Counted from the first letter of the stretch, positions 24,158-35,405 are shown. The stretch is DNA of 64,000 nucleotides from Helianthus annuus (GCF_002127325.2 NC_035443.2:145342073-145406072), one strand, 5' to 3'. Notes: generated by a model not told the origin, from the letters alone. Program-made: numbers and translations.

Positions 24158-24195
24158 TCCTCCCCACCTTGAGAAAAATCTCGTCCTCGAGATTT
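24158..24195 (-). other. PPT and PPT-proximal stem-loop of element Y
   Basis: On the minus strand, arm AAATCTCG, loop AGGA and the complementary arm span 24195-24176, starting inside the polyprotein stop codon. AAGGTGGGGAGGA then abuts the 3' LTR. Eighteen bases separate stem and LTR. Confidence 0.8.
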
Positions 24196-25111
24196 ACTGA
24201 AATAGATGAGGGTACTTTTGTTTCATTTCTGATTCCAGTTCCCAGGTGTACTCTGGTCCTCTCCTGGATTCCCATTTGACTTTCACTAGCACTAGTCGTT
24301 TGTGTTTGAGAAACTTGATCTTCCGGTCTTCTATTTGTAGGGGTTTCTCTATGATTTTCAGCTTTTTATTTACCTCTATATCTTGAAGAGGTACTACCAG
24401 GGATTCGTCTGATAGACATTTCTTGAGATTGGATACATGAAACACATCATGTACTCCAGCTAATTCTTCTGGTAGTTGTAAACGATAAGCTACTGGTCCT
24501 ATTCGTTGGATCACTGGGAATGGTCCAATATATCTCGGACTCAGTTTTCCTTTCTTACCGAATCGTACCACTCCTTTCCAAGGAGAAACTTTCAAAAGTA
24601 CTTTGTCTCCTACCTGAAATTCTAGTGGCTTGCGGCGATTGTTTGCATAACTCTTCTGACGATCTCTAGCAGTCTTCAGTCTTTCCTTGATTTGCGATAT
24701 CTTGTCAGTGGTTTCGTGCACAATCTCTGGTCCTGATAATTGACTTTCTCCTATTTCTGCCCAACAAACGGGAGTTCTGCACTTGCGTCCATACAGTGCT
24801 TCGAATGGAGCAGCTTCGATGCTCGAATGATAACTATTGTTATAGGAGAATTCAATTAATGGTAAATGGCTATCCCAATTACCACCAAAATTAATTACAC
24901 ATGCTCGGAGCATGTCTTCTAGGGTTTGTATCGTCCTTTCACTTTGTCCGTCCGTTTGAGGATGATATGCAGTACTTAAATTGAGTCGAGTTCCCATTGC
25001 CTCCTGGAAACTTGTCCAGAAACGGGAAGTGAAACGACTATCTCTATCCGATACAATAGAGAGTGGGACTCCATGTAAGGATACTACTTCATCTACATAC
25101 AACTTGGTTAA
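24194..25111 (-). pseudogene. pol: Element Y integrase C-terminal half and chromodomain-like tail
   Basis: Continuation of the Y polyprotein after the Z insertion. The frame matches the part ending at 37093 once Z and one TSD copy are discounted. Integrase catalytic motifs [11 protein letters not shown] and [10 protein letters not shown] are present, then the GPY/F-like stretch [12 protein letters not shown]. The terminal part [15 protein letters not shown] resembles the chromodomain-derived end of Tekay/Del elements, which can direct integration to chromatin. The residues themselves look intact. It is non-functional because Z separates it from the N-terminal integrase. Confidence 0.88.
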
Positions 25112-25116
25112 CCTTT

Positions 25117-26824
25117 TGATGCGTGTCAGTGTGTATATGTTTTTAATATATAATTAAACCCTTTTTACACTTTTAGCCAAGTTTTAAATTTATAAAACAC
25201 GATATTCAGTAACACTAAACACACATATGGGCAAGTGCACCCATCGTGGACGTAGTATAGTGTTGGTAAGATACCGAGGTCGTCCAAGGACACAAGAGCT
25301 TTTAATACCGGTTTATCCTCAACGTCTAACCAAATCAAAAAGTTAGAAAAATGTTTTAAACTAAGAAAAATAAAAACTAACTAAATGCTGAAAAATAAAA
25401 TAAAAACAGATAGACAAGATGAATCACTTGGATCCGACACGTGTATTAGTATAACCTTTGATTATTTTTGCACTTTTGCACTTGTTTAAGAGATTATCTT
25501 AGTTATTGTAGTAGGCCCCTCTTTTGAAGGCGACGTTACCCTCAACCCAGTAGTTTGAGTCAGCAAGGATACAATCCTAAAGGGTCGGATTATTGAAAGA
25601 TAATGAATTAAGTTATTAATGCAAATTATGGTAGGCCCCGCTTTTGGCGGTGACGTTACCCTCGGCTAAGTAGTCTGAGTCAGCAGGGATACAGTCCTAA
25701 ATAGCCGGGTTATAGTATTAATAGTAGTTAGCTTATGAGGGGGTCAAAGAGTTTGGATCCCCGCCATCCAATACCTATGGGCATTGAAGGAGATCCTACT
25801 AAATTTGACCCAGGTCCCAAGCAGGACCTCTAAACGCTGAACAAGGGCAAGACCTTTACCAAACCGTTCCCTTAACCCCCGACCAGGTAGCCAACATACC
25901 TCCATATAGACCGTGGAGATATGAATGGTGAAAATCTTTTATTTTATATAGACAGTAAAATAATGCCAAGACACCACGGACAAACGATAAGGAAAGATCA
26001 CCTTCAACATAAGTAACTAGTTATTAAAGTCATTAATACAAAACCAAATAAAAAGTGCAAAAGATTAAAAATAAAAAGTATTATACTAAACACTTGTCTT
26101 CACCAAGTGATGTAAGAGACTTAGGCAAACATGGCCTTGATTGTCAAGAACTCTTACGATCAATCTTGGATCCCGAGACGACTCACACACTCTACGATGG
26201 ACAATGGATGATGGTGGTGGATGATGGTGTTATGGTGGTGGTGGGTGGTGGATGAGGTGTGAGAGAGGTGGTGTGCCAAGGGATGAGAGAGAATGAAACC
26301 AAGCTCCTCTATTTATAGGCTGGACAGAACGCTGGACACGGCCCCGTGTCCGCTGGACACGGCCCCGTGTCCGCTGGACACGGCCCCGTGCCCGTCTGAC
26401 ACACTCTCTCTTCATTAATTGTAATTGCGAATTACAATTAATGCGCCTGCTGTACTTTCAACACGCCCCCGTGCTCGCTGGACACGGCCCCGTGTCCAGC
26501 AATGGAAGCTTCTACTGGTTTGTCTTATCTGCTGCTTCCTGGGCACGCCCCCGTGTTCGCTGGACACGGGGCGTGTTCAGACTCTGTTTTCTTCTCTTTG
26601 TCTTGGGAGGTGCCGTTGAGGGTCCGGGCAGTCCACTTTTGTTCCTTTTCTTGTATTTATGGTAGAATTAGGGGTCTTTTTGCTTCTTTTGTGGTTTTGA
26701 GCTCATTTCATCCTGAAAATACAAAAGGAAGACAAAAACACTCTTTTTCCAACATTAGTACTTAAAAAGGGTTAGTTTTATGCCTTAATTGATGTGTTTT
26801 ATATGTTGCATTTTACACACATCA
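25117..26824 (-). repeat. Element Z 3' LTR
   Basis: 1708 bp with three tandem GGACACGGCCCCGTGTCC-type units at 26332-26394, where the partner LTR has two. A 14-bp perfect inverted repeat (arm CATTAATTGTAATT, loop GCG) lies at 26413-26443. The minus-strand TATAAATA box is at 26317-26310. Confidence 0.94.
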
Positions 26825-26865
26825 AATACCCCCACACTTGAACTTTTGCTTGTCCTCAAGCAAAA
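26825..26865 (-). other. PPT and PPT-proximal stem-loop of element Z
   Basis: On the minus strand, arm TTTTGCTTG, loop AGGA and its complement span 26865-26844 as a perfect 9-bp stem. AAGTGTGGGGGTATT then abuts the LTR. Nineteen bases separate stem and LTR. Confidence 0.8.
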
Positions 26866-28735
26866 CTCTTTTAATGTGGCTTACACTCCCAAATGGAATA
26901 GGTAGAAGAGAAGTTTTTTTTTTTTTTTTTTTTTTTAGCTTGTCCTAGAGTGTCGGGAATCCAAGGTTTGTATAGGTTTTATTTTTATTTTATTTACAAT
27001 CCTATTCGTCATGATTTATTTTGAACTTTTCATAAGATAAACTACTTATTTGGGCATAACATGCCTTTTTTAAAATTCCATTGATATACAAGTTCACATA
27101 CCTCACGGGAGATCACTCAATCACTCGGCCGAAGGTGTATATTTAAGTGAATCGCTCGAGAGCGGCACGGACTTACGTTTTCCATAGGCTTGCCAAGCGA
27201 TCAATCCTCCTCCTTTTTAACTTTTTACCTTTGTAAATATCAAGAGGACTTTTGGGGTGAAGGCTTGGGTTTAAAGGTGGGTAGTTGGTTAGTGGTTAGT
27301 AAAAAGGGCGAAAATCGTAACCAGTGTCGGTTTTCATAAAATACCTTATTTCTAGTGACATTTATTTTTGAAGTATTTCTCCAAACAAGCTTTTGTAGCT
27401 TTTGTTTGTTTTTGACTTCATTATTCATAATTTTTTTTTTCGTCACGTAAAGGGTATGTTTATGAAAAACCGAGCTTGTTACTAAAATAAGGGTGAAAAA
27501 ATGAAAAAGGTTTTTGGTGGGTAAAAAAAAAATTGTTTTGGGGGTAATGAAATGAAAGGTTTAGGCTCAAAGGGGTTTTTCTAGGGGGATTTTGGGTAGG
27601 TAAAAAAAATGAAAAATAATGGTTTTGAAAGAAAAATAGTTAGTCCTAATGCCTCCATCATTTACTTACTTGGGTTTAAGTTGGTAAGGACCGGGAATGT
27701 ATCGTCGTGGCAAGTTCTAGATTTGTAAAGACCGAGCGGCTATTCACACAAGAAACGAAAAATGAGCATTTAATCTAAATATGTATATTTTTATGCTCAA
27801 TAAAGGCTCAAAACTCACTTTTGTGGGAATGGGTTTTTAATGTGACCAAGCATATATAATCGAATTTTTAACTAGACTTGTTATACCGTTTCATAATTTT
27901 CTTATGTTAGTTCTTTTTATCACGACGCTATCGGTTGTAAAAAAAATATAACCCTTTTATAACTTGTTATTCCCAACTTAAACTAAGACAAGTAAATAAA
28001 AAAAATGAAAAAGTTTTTGAAAAAATTTGGGGTGTTTAGCGGTTCCAATAGAGTTTTGTGTAAGGCTTGTTTTAGAATTTTGCAAAATTTCAAGGTTTTA
28101 GCATTCCCCCCCACACTTAAATTACACATTGTCCTCAATGTGTCCAAAAATAAAGTTTTTGGTTGATTAGAATATGTAAAAGTGTGTTTAAAAACAAAGA
28201 TTTGTGTTACTGGCGCTCTGGACACGGCCCCGTGTCCATTGGACACGGCCCCGTGGTGAACTGCCAGTAACGAAAAACTTACAGAGGGTGGACACGGGGG
28301 CGTGTTGGGTGAACACGGCCACGTGTCCGGCAAAAATCTGCAGGTCAGTAGCCAAACAGCAGAACTGGGAGATGGGCACGGGGGCGTGTCGGCTGGACAC
28401 GTCCCCGTGTGGACAGTCTGTTAGCCACAAAAATAGGTTTTTTTTCCCCCGGTTTCTTCATCCTAGGGCTGCAAGTGCCAATGTTTAGCACTCTAACCCT
28501 TGCATTGCACCTGTTTAATCATTCAACACCATCCAACCAAGCACAAACCATTCCTAATCTTACCATTGTCAAATATTATCCAAACATAGAGTAAAAACAA
28601 AATAAAGATAAAAAGTAGTTAAGGAAAGTAAATTGTTTGACAAATGGCACGCAGGCCATGAATTGTTCGATGGATAAGAAGGGTAATCAAACCTGTGGGC
28701 TCATCACCAGCTAGCCCCTTGTTCCTCCAAGCCTC
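26866..28735 (-). other. Non-coding 3' region of element Z with palindromic units
   Basis: About 1.9 kb without a supported gene. It contains a T23 run at 26914-26936 and palindromic CACGGCCCCGTG-type units at 28218-28257, 28288-28330 and 28374-28415. The short frames over the units arise from their repeat composition. Confidence 0.65.
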
Positions 28736-29878
28736 CTACTCCATGTCTTCATCACTACCATCACCTCCACCCCCTTGCCTCGCCATGTACTCCCGGATGC
28801 TACCGATATCATCTTGTATATCGTTAATGTTGCGTTCGATAGCCCCAACCCGGTGGTGTGTGTTGTTGGCGAGGTTGTAGGTGTTCCTTGAGCACATGAG
28901 GTTTTCCTGCAAAAGATCATGTAAACTTTGAAAGTTAGGAAAACCACCTCCTTGGGAGGAGGATTGGCCCGCATCGCCTTGGGGTGGATACTGAAAATGG
29001 GGATGTGGTGCATGAAGAACTAGAGCCTCCTGCGGGTTCCATGCATAGCCTTGCGTTCTCTGAAAGCTCACCGTCCCGTCCTCCGCTTCATAAAGCAAGT
29101 TCATGGATCGGCAAATGTGATAATCGACCCGTCCCGACCATGGACTCCTTTCGAAGAACCTTGGGATATTCGTGAAGTGCTTGAAGAGACGGTACACCCA
29201 TCCTCCGAAGAAGATTGGTGTAGGAGCAGAGGCAAGGCGGTTTAGGTGCATGTTTCGCAGTAGGAGGTACGGAACATCTAGAGGCTTCTGGTTGTGGATG
29301 CAGTGAAGGACAACCAAATCTTTCAACCCAACAACGCCACTACTGTTGTGGCATTGGTTTAGCGAGTACGATAGGAGCCTGTGGATGTAGCGGTATAACG
29401 GGTCCCTCAGTTTGGTGCTCTTTGTGCTGCTTGGGTTGTAGATCCCTTCACCGATTTGAGCCCATGCGGCTTGGCGTTCAGTTGCGTCCAAGTCTCGCAA
29501 TCCCCCGGTATTCTCTTCATTCCCTGCTTCTTCATCTTTGTACAGCCCAATGATTGATCCGAACTGCGCCATGGAGGTTCTATAGGTCGTACCTCCACAT
29601 CGAAATTCGACCGCCTCGTGATCAAACGGTTCGCATCTCGAGTTGAAGACGAACGTGCTATAGAACTCCATTGTGCATTGATGGACCGACCGAAGTCGGG
29701 CAGTCAATGCGACGTGCAGTGGACCCGTCACTATGTTGTTGAAGCGGTCCAGTTGGTTTACCATTGTCAGCAGATCAGTACATGCCCGCCTTGGATACTC
29801 TTCGGGCCTTGTTTGTAGGACCTCGTAGCGAGCCCTGGCGTCAAGTTCGCTGGCATTAAACCGTGTGAATTTAGACAT
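28736..29878 (-). CDS. Envelope-position ORF of Athila element Z (about 380 aa)
   Basis: ATG at 29878 is immediately preceded by a pyrimidine-rich stretch ending TTTTCAG, a good splice-acceptor sequence. The protein shows motifs such as FGSIIGLYKDEE and a mixed alpha-helical composition. A Gly/Ser/Gln-rich linker near residue 310 and an acidic C-terminus (GGGGDGSDEDME) follow. I see no signal peptide or transmembrane segment, so it is not a clear envelope glycoprotein. In place and size it resembles the extra ORF of Athila elements (Pfam 'ATHILA ORF-1'-like or related plant transposon-protein domains). This is recognition by style, not a search. Function unknown. W lacks it. Confidence 0.7.
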   Translation of the reverse strand: MSKFTRFNASELDARARYEVLQTRPEEYPRRACTDLLTMVNQLDRFNNIVTGPLHVALTARLRSVHQCTMEFYSTFVFNSRCEPFDHEAVEFRCGGTTYRTSMAQFGSIIGLYKDEEAGNEENTGGLRDLDATERQAAWAQIGEGIYNPSSTKSTKLRDPLYRYIHRLLSYSLNQCHNSSGVVGLKDLVVLHCIHNQKPLDVPYLLLRNMHLNRLASAPTPIFFGGWVYRLFKHFTNIPRFFERSPWSGRVDYHICRSMNLLYEAEDGTVSFQRTQGYAWNPQEALVLHAPHPHFQYPPQGDAGQSSSQGGGFPNFQSLHDLLQENLMCSRNTYNLANNTHHRVGAIERNINDIQDDIGSIREYMARQGGGGDGSDEDME

Positions 29879-30545
29879 CTGAAAAGAATACAGCAAAAGT
29901 TAGTGCGAAACATGGAAATTCAGGTTGAAAACTGCAAACAGTGGGCTGGACACGGCCCCGTGTTCAGCGGACACGGCCCCGTGTCCAGGCGTCTGTAACA
30001 CCTAATTTTCATTTTTTCGTCCCGGTTTCGAAAACCTGAAAATTTTTAGCCTAGTAGCAGCGGTTTCCCCCGAAAATGAAACCCTAAGTGTCATTTTTCC
30101 AAAATCAAACCATTTACCCTTTCAATTTTGTGTTTTTCGGTTCAAGAACAAGGGTTTGTGTTTTTAGTTGGAAATCGGACAAATCTATCAATAATACATG
30201 TCTATTTACTTCCTACTACTCTACTCTAAACTACTACTAACAATTTTCATCAAAAATTTTGAGTTCGATCCGGATGAACATGAAGAACCCTAGATTTCCC
30301 CCAATTTTTGATGTTTCAACTACATGCAAGTAACTAATCTAACTACTAAGAAGGATAGAATCATACCTTGACGTTGTTAGGTTCGGTGGTAACGTTCGAA
30401 ATCTGCAGAAAATCGCCTCTAACCAGAGGATTTTCGGTGAAACGGGGCGTGTGGAATGGTGTAACTGATAGAAAAAGAGGGTTTTATCCCGACAGTCGCC
30501 TCGACACGGCCCCGTGTCCAGCGGACACGGCCCCGTGCCGGGTGA

Positions 30546-30588
<43 letters not shown>

Positions 30589-30681
30589 GTGTTCGTGTGC
30601 ATGCCCCTTATTTCCGAAAAATGGTTAGATGATTTTACCGGTTTTGAACGTATACTTACCTGTAACATGTCGGGTATGAGG
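29879..30681 (-). other. Spacer between pol and the 3' ORF of element Z
   Basis: About 0.8 kb of non-coding DNA. A pair of GGACACGGCCCCGTGTCC-type units lies at each end (29945-29988 and 30502-30540). A T39 run at 30548-30586 (A39 on the element strand) lies beside the second pair. Confidence 0.65.
30548..30586. repeat. Poly-T run of 39 bases
   Basis: Homopolymer directly beside the GC-rich palindromes. It is A-rich on the element Z strand, just after the pol stop. Its length may be unreliable in the assembly. Confidence 0.85.
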
Positions 30682-33600
30682 TTATTCGTTGACCGTTTGA
30701 AGTGCGATTTCCTCTTCCTCATCCTCGATGGATCCTCTGTAGAGTTTCAGCCGTTGACCATTGACTTTAAATGGTGTCCCATTTCGAGTTTTAATTTCTA
30801 CTGCACCGTGTGGAAAAACATGGGTGACTGAAAAAGGTCCCGACCACCTAGACTTTAACTTACCAGGGAACAATCGAAGTCGCGAATTAAACAATAGAAC
30901 TTGGTCTCCAACCCGAAATTCATTAGATTTAATATATTTATCATGCAAATTTTTCATTCTTTCTTTATAAATTTCGGAGTTAGAATATGCATAATTCCTA
31001 AGTTCTTCTAATTCGTTTATTTGACAAAATCGATTTTTACCGGCAACTTCTAAGTCTAAGTTTACGTTTTTTATTGCCCAGTAGGCTTTGTGAGCGATTT
31101 CTACTGGCAAGTGACAACTTTTTCCATAGACGAGTTTATATGGGGTTGTGCCTATAGTGGTTTTATAAGCGGTTCGAAAAGCCCATAAAGCGTCGTCTAG
31201 TTTGTCGGCCCATTCTTTTTTATTTATTCCTACGGTTTTCTCAAGTATTCGTTTTAAACCTCGATTAGTTACTTCGGCTTGCCCATTTGTTTGAGGATGA
31301 TATGCTGTTGAGACCCGGTGATAGACCCCATACCTTGTTAATATTTTTTCGAGTTGATGATTGCAAAAATGGGTACCTCTATCACTTATTAATGCCTTTG
31401 GTGTCCCGAAACGAGAGAACAACTTTTTCAGGAATTTTACCACTACTCTTCCATCATTTGTTGGAAGAGCCTCGGCCTCTGCCCATTTAGACAAGTAATC
31501 GACTGCCACAAGTATATATTTGTTTCCCTTTGAAGGTGGGAAGGGTCCCATGAAATCGAGTCCCCACACATCAAAGATTTCACAAACGAGAATGCCATTT
31601 TGAGGCATTTCATTTTTGGAAGAAATATTACCTGATCTTTGGCAGGCATCACATGTCTTTACAAGGTTTTGTGCATCCTTGTAAATGGTTGGCCAGTAAA
31701 ATCCCGAATCAAATACCTTTCTTGCGGTACTTTCAGCACCATGATGTCCTCCGTATGGACCTTCATGACAATGACGGAGTATTCTTCGTGCTTCATTACC
31801 ATGGACACACCTTCGGATGAGTTGGTCGGCACACATTTTGAAAAGATAGGGGTCTTCCCAAAAGTAATGCTTTACATCAGCAAAGAATTTTTTTCTTTGA
31901 TGATGTGGCCATCCTCTGGTGACTATACCGCTGGCTAAGAAATTAGCGTAGTCGGCATACCATGGTTCTTGTCTGCTTTCCATCATTTCCAGGGACTCTG
32001 TGGGAAATTTTTCGTTGATTTGCTCGTCCCTGGTTGTCTCCAAAGCTGGGTCTTCTAAGCGCGAGAGATGATCCGCAGCAGTGTTTTCTGCTCCTCTTTT
32101 GTCCTTGATTTCAATGTCGAATTCTTGGAGGAGTAGAATCCACCTTATCAAACGGGGTTTTGCGTCTTGCTTCTTGAAGAGGTACCTGATGGCTGCATGG
32201 TCTGTATAAACTATTGTTTTAGAAAGAACAAGATAAGAACGAAATTTATCAAAAGCAAATACCACCGCTAGTAACTCTTTCTCAGTAGTTGTATAATTTT
32301 CTTGTGCATCATTTAGAGTTTTACTAGCATAATAAATTGGGTGGAAATGTTTTTCTTTTCTTTGTCCCAAGACTGCTCCAACAGCAAAGTCGCTTGCATC
32401 GCACATGATTTCGAAAGGAAATTTCCAATCTGGTGCTATCATGATAGGTGCATTGACTAGCATTTCCTTGAGGGTTAGAAATGCTTGATTGCATTCCTTG
32501 TCAAAGATGAAGGGTGCATCTTTTTCAAGCAATTTTGTTAGAGGTCTTGAAATTTTTGAAAAGTCCTTGATAAACCTTCTATAGAATCCGGCATGCCCTA
32601 GGAAACTTCTGATGGCTCGCACGGAGGATGGAGGAGGTAATCGAGAAATAGTCTCTATTTTTGCTCGATCAACTTCCATTCCTTCGCTTGAGATTTTATG
32701 CCCGAGTACTATTCCCTCTGTTACCATGAAATGGCATTTTTCCCAGTTAAGGGCGAGGTTAGTTTCCTCACATCGGGATAGCATTCGTTCAAGATTATCG
32801 AGGCATTGATCATATGAGTCTCCAAAGATGGAAAAGTCATCCATGAAGACTTCCATGGTTTTTTCAATCATATCATGGAAAATGGCGACCATACAACGTT
32901 GGAATGTTGCAGGTGCATTACATAGACCGAATGGCATGCGTCGATATGCAAAAGTTCCGTAGGGGCATGTGAAAGTTGTTTTCTCTTGGTCTTCTGGTGC
33001 TATCGGTATTTGGAAGTAACCTGAAAAACCATCTAAGAAACAATAAAATTTATGACCGGATAATCTTTCTAACATTTGATCAATAAAGGGTAAAGGAAAG
33101 TGGTCTTTCCTTGTTGCTTCATTTAATCTCCTATAATCTATACAGACTCTCCATCCTGTGACGGTTCTCGTGGGTATTAATTCATTTTTCTCGTTAGTTA
33201 TTACCGTCATACCTCCTTTCTTTGGGACTACTTGGACGGGACTTACCCACGGGCTATCGGAGATAGGGTAGATTAGTCCAGCGTCGAGTAGCTTGATGAC
33301 TTCATTTTTAACCACTTCTTGAACATTGGGGTTCACTCTTCGTTGTGGTTGAATCACCGTTTTGTAGTCATCATTCATTAGAATTTTGTGCGTGCACATG
33401 GAAGGACTTATTCCTTTAATATCTACAAGCTTCCAAGCGATCGCATTTTTGTGTTTTTTAAGTAGGTTAACTAATTTTCCTTTTTCTATGCTAGTTAATT
33501 TAGACGAAATAATTACAGGTAAACTACCATCTTTGCCTAGAAAAGCATATTCCAAACCTTTAGGAAGTTCTTTGAGCTCAATGGGTGGGTCTTTAGGAGA

Positions 33601-34335
33601 CACCTTATTTTGTGGCTCATCTAGATCAAGAACTTTAAAAGTTTGTTCTATGGCTACCTCTTCATCGACAAAGTGGTCTTCTTCGTCGGTTGTATCGGGT
33701 GGCTCAGCTTCATCTTCAATTAGGGGGTCATTATTGCCAAAAGGGTATTTCATTGAGCGCTCAAGATCTATGCTCCTTTTGAATGCCCCTAATTGAAGAG
33801 GTAGATTGTTGAATTTCCGGTTTTTCAAAGCTTTGTGAGTTTGCACAAAAGGTTTTCCCAAGACTAGGGGGGCATCATCTAAGATGACGAAGTCGGTTGG
33901 GATTACCATTTGATTTGTTTGAACCAAAACATCTTCAATTACACCGATTGATTTCATTACTTTTCGGTCGGATAGAAAAATGGGTATTTGAAGTGGAGTG
34001 AAATCACTAATACTTAACTTTTCAAAAATGTAGTTAGGCATTATGTTAACACAAAGATCTTTATCAATAGTGATATTGCTAATAAACGAATTTTGAAAGA
34101 AACATGGAACCGGTGTAATGTTAATTTCAAAAGGATCTTCTTTTATTAGCGAGGTTTGATCATTAGTTAACTTAACACTTACTAAGTCATTGATTTTAGC
34201 ATTAGTGTTTAACTCTTTTAAAAACTTGGCATGAGGGGTTATAACAATGATTTTCGAAAGTAGGTGACAAGAGAATAATTTCCTCAAAATTAGACTCTTC
34301 TTGAATTTTAACATTATCGGACTCACCATTTTCAT
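30682..34335 (-). CDS. pol: Protease-like/RT/RNase H/integrase ORF of Athila element Z (1217 aa)
   Basis: Starts at an ATG at 34335 but overlaps the upstream ORF by about 130 nt in another frame, so the natural start may be through a frameshift near 34260. The protease region (residues about 50-150) aligns with that of W. Where W reads ADLGAS, Z reads IDKDLC near residue 92, so the catalytic D-x-G triad is lost. RT ([15 protein letters not shown] near 499), RNase H (CDASDF near 645), and integrase HHCC and DDE motifs (HCHEG near 855, DFMGPFP, SDRGTHF) all look intact. The end has the [13 protein letters not shown]-like module. RT to integrase looks functional. Protease probably is not. Confidence 0.88.
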   Translation of the reverse strand: MKMVSPIMLKFKKSLILRKLFSCHLLSKIIVITPHAKFLKELNTNAKINDLVSVKLTNDQTSLIKEDPFEINITPVPCFFQNSFISNITIDKDLCVNIMPNYIFEKLSISDFTPLQIPIFLSDRKVMKSIGVIEDVLVQTNQMVIPTDFVILDDAPLVLGKPFVQTHKALKNRKFNNLPLQLGAFKRSIDLERSMKYPFGNNDPLIEDEAEPPDTTDEEDHFVDEEVAIEQTFKVLDLDEPQNKVSPKDPPIELKELPKGLEYAFLGKDGSLPVIISSKLTSIEKGKLVNLLKKHKNAIAWKLVDIKGISPSMCTHKILMNDDYKTVIQPQRRVNPNVQEVVKNEVIKLLDAGLIYPISDSPWVSPVQVVPKKGGMTVITNEKNELIPTRTVTGWRVCIDYRRLNEATRKDHFPLPFIDQMLERLSGHKFYCFLDGFSGYFQIPIAPEDQEKTTFTCPYGTFAYRRMPFGLCNAPATFQRCMVAIFHDMIEKTMEVFMDDFSIFGDSYDQCLDNLERMLSRCEETNLALNWEKCHFMVTEGIVLGHKISSEGMEVDRAKIETISRLPPPSSVRAIRSFLGHAGFYRRFIKDFSKISRPLTKLLEKDAPFIFDKECNQAFLTLKEMLVNAPIMIAPDWKFPFEIMCDASDFAVGAVLGQRKEKHFHPIYYASKTLNDAQENYTTTEKELLAVVFAFDKFRSYLVLSKTIVYTDHAAIRYLFKKQDAKPRLIRWILLLQEFDIEIKDKRGAENTAADHLSRLEDPALETTRDEQINEKFPTESLEMMESRQEPWYADYANFLASGIVTRGWPHHQRKKFFADVKHYFWEDPYLFKMCADQLIRRCVHGNEARRILRHCHEGPYGGHHGAESTARKVFDSGFYWPTIYKDAQNLVKTCDACQRSGNISSKNEMPQNGILVCEIFDVWGLDFMGPFPPSKGNKYILVAVDYLSKWAEAEALPTNDGRVVVKFLKKLFSRFGTPKALISDRGTHFCNHQLEKILTRYGVYHRVSTAYHPQTNGQAEVTNRGLKRILEKTVGINKKEWADKLDDALWAFRTAYKTTIGTTPYKLVYGKSCHLPVEIAHKAYWAIKNVNLDLEVAGKNRFCQINELEELRNYAYSNSEIYKERMKNLHDKYIKSNEFRVGDQVLLFNSRLRLFPGKLKSRWSGPFSVTHVFPHGAVEIKTRNGTPFKVNGQRLKLYRGSIEDEEEEIALQTVNE

Positions 34336-35005
34336 TGTTTAACTCATGTGTCTGTTTTTCACTTTCTTGTTCTTCCATTTTTACACTTTCAACTATCTCT
34401 ACGTTATTATCATTTTTTAACTCTTCTCTTGCGCAGGATTCCTCTTCCCTTGCGCGAGATTCTTTTATGCAACGTTGGATAGTTTTAATGTGTTCTAATA
34501 TCCTATTAGTTACTTCGGTGAGATTGAAAGAATTTGGATCCTCAAAGCTTGAATCCGGTTGTTCGATCCTTGGTTCCTCATAGTACTCATATGAAGTAGA
34601 TGGTTCACACCATTGTTCTTCATTGTAAGTGTATGATGGATAAGGGTCGAAACTTTGTTCTTCATAGTACTCATATGAGGTGGGTTGTTCACGCCATGGT
34701 TCCTCATAATAAGAATATGAAGGTGGTGGCTCATATCTTGAGTCCTCAAAGTATGAGTATGAAGGCTCATACCTTGGTTCATCAAAATATGAGTATGAGG
34801 AAGGAGGTTCATACCTTGGGTCTTCATAGGATGTGTATGAAGTTGATGGCTCGTACCTGGGCTCCTCATAATGGTTGTATGAATTGGATGGTTGATATGA
34901 AGTACTATATTGAACCGAGCGTGCGTTACGACAATTAGTGCAATAATTACCTCTATAATCATCCTCATCATAGGTGTAGTTGTAACCCCTTGAGTATTGA
35001 TCCAT
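34202..35005 (-). CDS. Tyr/Pro-rich tandem-repeat protein in gag position of element Z
   Basis: About 267 aa from the ATG at 35005. Residues about 35-160 consist of eight or nine imperfect repeats of roughly 12-16 residues built on E-(E/D)-P-R-Y-E-P-x-x-S-Y. They are followed by a helical, highly charged segment (many Glu/Lys). It lacks the capsid motifs (WLESLP..., KYFPP) and zinc knuckle present in W. It could be a replaced or rearranged Gag, a novel particle or adaptor protein, or a degenerate frame maintained by the repeat. The tail runs out of frame into the protease ORF. No function assigned. Confidence 0.6.
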   Translation of the reverse strand: MDQYSRGYNYTYDEDDYRGNYCTNCRNARSVQYSTSYQPSNSYNHYEEPRYEPSTSYTSYEDPRYEPPSSYSYFDEPRYEPSYSYFEDSRYEPPPSYSYYEEPWREQPTSYEYYEEQSFDPYPSYTYNEEQWCEPSTSYEYYEEPRIEQPDSSFEDPNSFNLTEVTNRILEHIKTIQRCIKESRAREEESCAREELKNDNNVEIVESVKMEEQESEKQTHELNNENGESDNVKIQEESNFEEIILLSPTFENHCYNPSCQVFKRVKH

Positions 35006-35405
35006 AAGAATCACTCAACAGATCACAACTGAGTCTCGGGACCAGAAAACAAAAATAAGACGGAAACAGAAGCTGGACACGGCCCCGTGTTGAGTGAACA
35101 CGGCCCCGTGTTCAGGGACTGTATCTGGGCGTTTTAATTAAATTTACTGGTCACGTTGAGCACGGAGGCGTGTTCAGCGAGCACGGCCCCGTGTTCAGAC
35201 TCTGTATCTGGGTATCTACTCCAAAATATGCAGCACGGGGGCGTGTTCAGCGAGCACGGCCCCGTGTTCAGGCTACTGTAAATGCAAAACTAAACTAAAA
35301 TGCAGAAAAATGCGCGCGTTTTGAAAAGGTTTTGAAAAACTGATTAGGCCGTCGATTCTAAGCTTTCTTAAAATCCTTGTGTCCCCGGCAACGGCGCCAA
35401 AAACT
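35006..35405 (-). other. Leader of element Z: Athila PBS and palindromic units
   Basis: The minus strand reads TGGCGCCGTTGCCGGGGA at 35399-35382 (PBS, 6 nt from the LTR). Three pairs of CACGGCCCCGTG/CACGGGGGCGTG-type units lie at 35073-35117, 35161-35200 and 35233-35274, between PBS and the first ORF. Confidence 0.8.

Noticed and set aside
26332..26580. Regularly repeated GGACACGGCCCCGTGTCC units as a CRISPR-like array
   Set aside because: Units are tandem or irregularly spaced palindromes inside a plant retrotransposon, without unique spacers of constant length or cas genes.
28736..29878. A true envelope glycoprotein in element Z
   Set aside because: No signal peptide, transmembrane helix or cleavage motif is visible. 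Position alone does not support that call, so it is listed as an ORF of unknown function.
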